Source: Halicephalobus mephisto | Taxonomy: Eukaryota; Nematoda; Chromadorea; Rhabditida; Panagrolaimidae | Direction: 5' to 3' | Length of the DNA stretch: 64,000 bases | Assembly: GCA_009193035.1 (NCBI GenBank) | Contig: SWDT01000010.1 | Span: 1,020,845-1,084,844 of the forward strand | Part shown: positions 61,270 through 64,000 of the stretch, piece by piece | How positions within the stretch are numbered: position 1 is the stretch's first letter | How the letters are laid out: every line of letters begins with the position of its first letter | The notes under the pieces: generated by a model | The model's input: the letters and a program-made list of their open reading frames with translations, nothing else | Databases searched by the model: none | Told to the model about the DNA's origin: nothing | Translations under genes and position numbers: made by a program

Positions 61270-64000
61270 ATCATGGGATAAAAGTTTCCAGATTAACTGT
61301 ACCCCTCCAAATCCTATTCAGCAACCTCTTCGCGGTGGAGGGGAGGCAATGGGTGACCACTTCTTAAGGAGCGCGAACCTAGCTAATGCTGTAGGTCGTT
61401 TTAGGAAGCCCCGCTAGCCCCTAAGATGTATCATAAGCGACGAACAGGACAAAAAATAAGAGCCTCAGTCCCCTGCAGCCTATCCCTGCCCGATATAGTA
61501 GCGTTGGATCAGCAAATAGGCAGAGGCCATCTAATCTCAGGGCAAAAAGCTACTACATAAAAACGCGTACAAGAAAAACCCATCTTGTTGTCGCTACATA
61601 TAATTGCCGTTCAATATGCTCGGCACCACAACTCAGTTCACTCATTGAAGAAGCGCAAAGAATCCGCTACGATATCATAGGACTCTCAGAAACAAAGCGA
61701 AAAAATCAACTTGTAGCAACCTGGAACGATGGTACAGGTATTTACCTAGGCGCACGAGAAGAAGGCTCCATATCTGGTGGAGTTGGATTCCTCGTTGCCC
61801 CTCATTTAACAAACAAAATCGAAGATTTTACAGTTGTAAACCATCGTTTTGCGATTCTAGATCTAAAACTCAATCCCAGTTTTACAATATCAATTTTTCA
61901 AATCTATGCTCCAACATCTGATAAAGATGAAGATGAGCATACACAGTTTTATGATCAACTACTAGACATTATCAATAGTCGTAAGAGCTATTACAAAATT
62001 GTAATCGGGGATTTTAACGCTAGAGTAGGAAGACGAAAAGAAGAAGAAAACTTCATAGGAACTCATAATATGGAAGATCGAAATGAAGCTGGAGAAAGAT
62101 TAGCTTCTTTCTGCGAGACTCATCGACTTTTTCATTGCAATAGCTTTTTTCAGAAACCTCTCAAAAAGAGATGGACCCATATTAGTCCCAACGGTACGCA
62201 TAAACACGAAATTGACCATATATTAAGTAATCGAAGAGTTGTTACCGATGTTAGCGTTGTTCCCTCATTCAATACAGGAAGCGATCACAGATTGCTCCGA
62301 GCACGATTACATTTAAACAAAAGTCACGCTAAATACAATAAGTTTATGTCAAATCAGCGACCACCTCCAACCTCAATAGATACAGAGGCGATCTCTACAG
62401 CCGCATCTGTAGAAGACTTTACGGAGCTAGAAGATCTCGATAGAGACTACGAAAAACTAATTAGCACAATACAGAAGTTAGTAAAGTCACATCGCGCACC
62501 AATCCCTAACCATGTTAAGAGTCGTATCTCAGAGTCCACAAAAACACTATTACAAGAAAGACGATACATGGACCGATCACAACAAAACCATCTTAATTAT
62601 ACTATTATGAGCAAGTTGTGTAGACAACGTTTAAGCGAAGACCATACCGAATTTGCAAAACAACGTCTTTTGCGGGCAGCACAAGCACACAAAAGTATAA
62701 AACGAGAAGCTAAAAATATCGCTGAACATCGACAGTCCATTCCGTGCCTTAAAGACTCGGAAGGAAATAAAGTAACTGCTAGAAGAAAAATAGAAAAGAT
62801 CATAAGCACTTTTTACTCAAAATTGTTTCGTTCATCAAAACAAAGTAAAAATAGAACTAATACACAAGATTCATCATCATTACCCTCCTTTCTCATATCT
62901 GAAATAAGAGATACGATTAACAGCATGCAATCAGGAAAATGCCCAGGAGAAGATGGCATTACTGTAGAAGTAATAAAAGCTTGTGGACACCCGCTTTATA
63001 AAGCACTGGCAAGTCGTTTTACCAGATATTTAAATGAAAAAAATATCCCTCAAGCATGGAGAAAATCTAAAACAATCTTACTCTTTAAAAAAGGAGAAAA
63101 AGATGATTTAACAAATTATAGACCAATAACTCTCCTGCCGGTAATCTATAAAGTTTTTACAAGATGTATATTAGCAAGAATTAGACAAACTCTAGAAGAA
63201 GCTCAACCCGTAGAACAAGCGGGCTTTCGTAAAAATTACAGTGCACAAGATCACATCTTCACATGTTGCAAAATAATAGAGGCATATCGCGAACATCACA
63301 TACCTTTAGTTTTAACTTTTATTGATTATCAAAAGGCTTTTGATTCAGTTGAATTAGAAAGTGTCTTGGCATCTCTTAAAAAACAAGGGGTTGCCGATGG
63401 ATATATTGAAATCTTAAAATGTTGCTATACTAAAAATACTACTACATTCCGCCCTTTCCAAAGAGATGTTACCATCCCAGTGGAAAAAGGGGTCAGACAG
63501 GGGGATCCCATCTCTCCAAACCTCTTTGCGGCATGTCTCGAATCAGTTATTAGGAGTTGTAAATGGCATAAAAATGGACTTAAAATTGACGGACGTAAGC
63601 TTACTCATTTAAGGTTTGCTGATGACATCGTCCTTCTAACAAAAACTCCAGAAGAAGCAACAGCAATGTTAAAAACACTTGATGCTAAAGGACAAGACGC
63701 TGGTCTTGTCATTAACATAAAGAAAACAAAAGTCATGCGAAACGAATTCGCCGGCACTACAGCTGTAAAACTTCATAATAACAATATAGAAGATGTAGAG
63801 GAATTTGTGTATCTAGGACGTCTCCTAACGATGAAAAATCAGCTACATAAAGAGCTTGAACGGAGACGACGCGCGGCTTGGGGAGCATATAATTCAATAA
63901 AAGTAGTTCTTAACGCAAGTGATGATGCAGATCTTCGTGCTAATTTATTCAATAGCACAGTTCTCCCAGCTCTTACGTATGCAGGGGAAACTTGGGCTAT
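61270..64000 (+). mobile_element. RTE-like non-LTR retrotransposon, 5' part, continues past the window
   Basis: Sequence composition changes sharply after the chemoreceptor gene (GGTGGAGGGGAGGCAATGGG near 61335), and a long endonuclease/reverse transcriptase frame follows. The left boundary is approximate because no target-site duplication can be seen without the 3' end. The ~290 bp before the long frame is probably the element's 5' UTR. Confidence 0.88.
61561..64000 (+). CDS. endonuclease-reverse transcriptase polyprotein of the retrotransposon (partial, runs off the window)
   Basis: One frame stays open for 813 codons from just after a TAA at 61558-61560 to the window edge. The apurinic-like endonuclease domain comes first: ATYNCRSICSA, DIIGLSETKR, YAPTSDKDED, IGDFNARVG and TGSDHRLLRARL. 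A linker follows, then the reverse transcriptase with CPGEDGITVEV, NYRPITLLPVIYK, GFRKNYSAQDH, FIDYQKAFDSV, KGVRQGDPISPNLF and the catalytic LRFADDIVLL. Endonuclease then RT without a gag-like ORF1 fits RTE-clade elements. The first in-frame ATG is only near 62070, inside the endonuclease, so the true start is either non-AUG or lost. Absence of stops or frameshifts suggests recent activity. Confidence 0.92.

Noticed and set aside
1..64000. tRNA, rRNA or snRNA genes
   Set aside because: No cloverleaf with A/B boxes or rRNA core sequence was recognised by eye; an Infernal or tRNAscan run would be decisive.

Overview
The window is eukaryotic nuclear DNA from a nematode, most likely a rhabditid close to Caenorhabditis. 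It is AT-rich. Introns are short (often 42-55 nt) with TTTTCAG/TTTTTAG acceptors, and several start codons sit just after an acceptor-like AG, as in trans-spliced nematode mRNAs. It carries tandem serpentine chemoreceptor genes and recognisable LIN-9, RAB-1, RPL-2 and SAEG-1-like proteins. The octamer TACTGTAG (or CTACAGTA) recurs throughout. Species was not determined. All exon boundaries were placed by eye from splice consensus, phase and family similarity, and each model given closes on a whole number of codons.

Layout. 1-7.6 kb: a six-exon class C (metabotropic-type) GPCR on the minus strand with repeat-filled introns. 7.6-20.3 kb: gene-poor, almost all AT-rich tandem repeats, including about 2.2 kb of inverted-repeat satellite (13.4-15.6 kb). 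20.4-27.2 kb: an eight-exon plus-strand ELM2-SANT-zinc finger gene (SAEG-1/TRERF1-like, MiDAC type). 27.4-31.2 kb: a minus-strand secreted protein with two vWA-like domains separated by a 20-residue tandem repeat; a MITE lies in one intron. 31.7-32.5 kb: rab-1, minus strand. 32.6-41.5 kb: gene-poor tandem repeats.

41.6-49.3 kb is gene-dense: a small membrane protein, rpl-2, a PPxY membrane protein, a DHCR7/ERG24-type sterol reductase and lin-9. A ~370-bp segment is duplicated between introns of two neighbouring genes here, and one copy carries a 340-bp foldback MITE whose empty site survives in the other copy. 50.6-54.7 kb: a 1340-residue protein made of two tandem units, each a novel N-terminal region plus a divergent Hsp70-type ATPase domain; I consider it the most unusual gene here. 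55-61.2 kb: a 16-bp minisatellite and two tandem Srg-superfamily-type chemoreceptor genes. 61.3-64 kb: the 5' part of an RTE-like non-LTR retrotransposon whose ORF is open to the window edge.

The genes do not form one pathway. Core conserved genes (rab-1, rpl-2, lin-9, sterol reductase, saeg-1-like) lie among fast-evolving lineage-specific genes and satellite. Two close pairs are convergent (41612 gene with rpl-2; PPxY gene with the sterol reductase). lin-9 and the sterol reductase are head to tail, 193 bp apart. No rRNA, tRNA or CRISPR was recognised.
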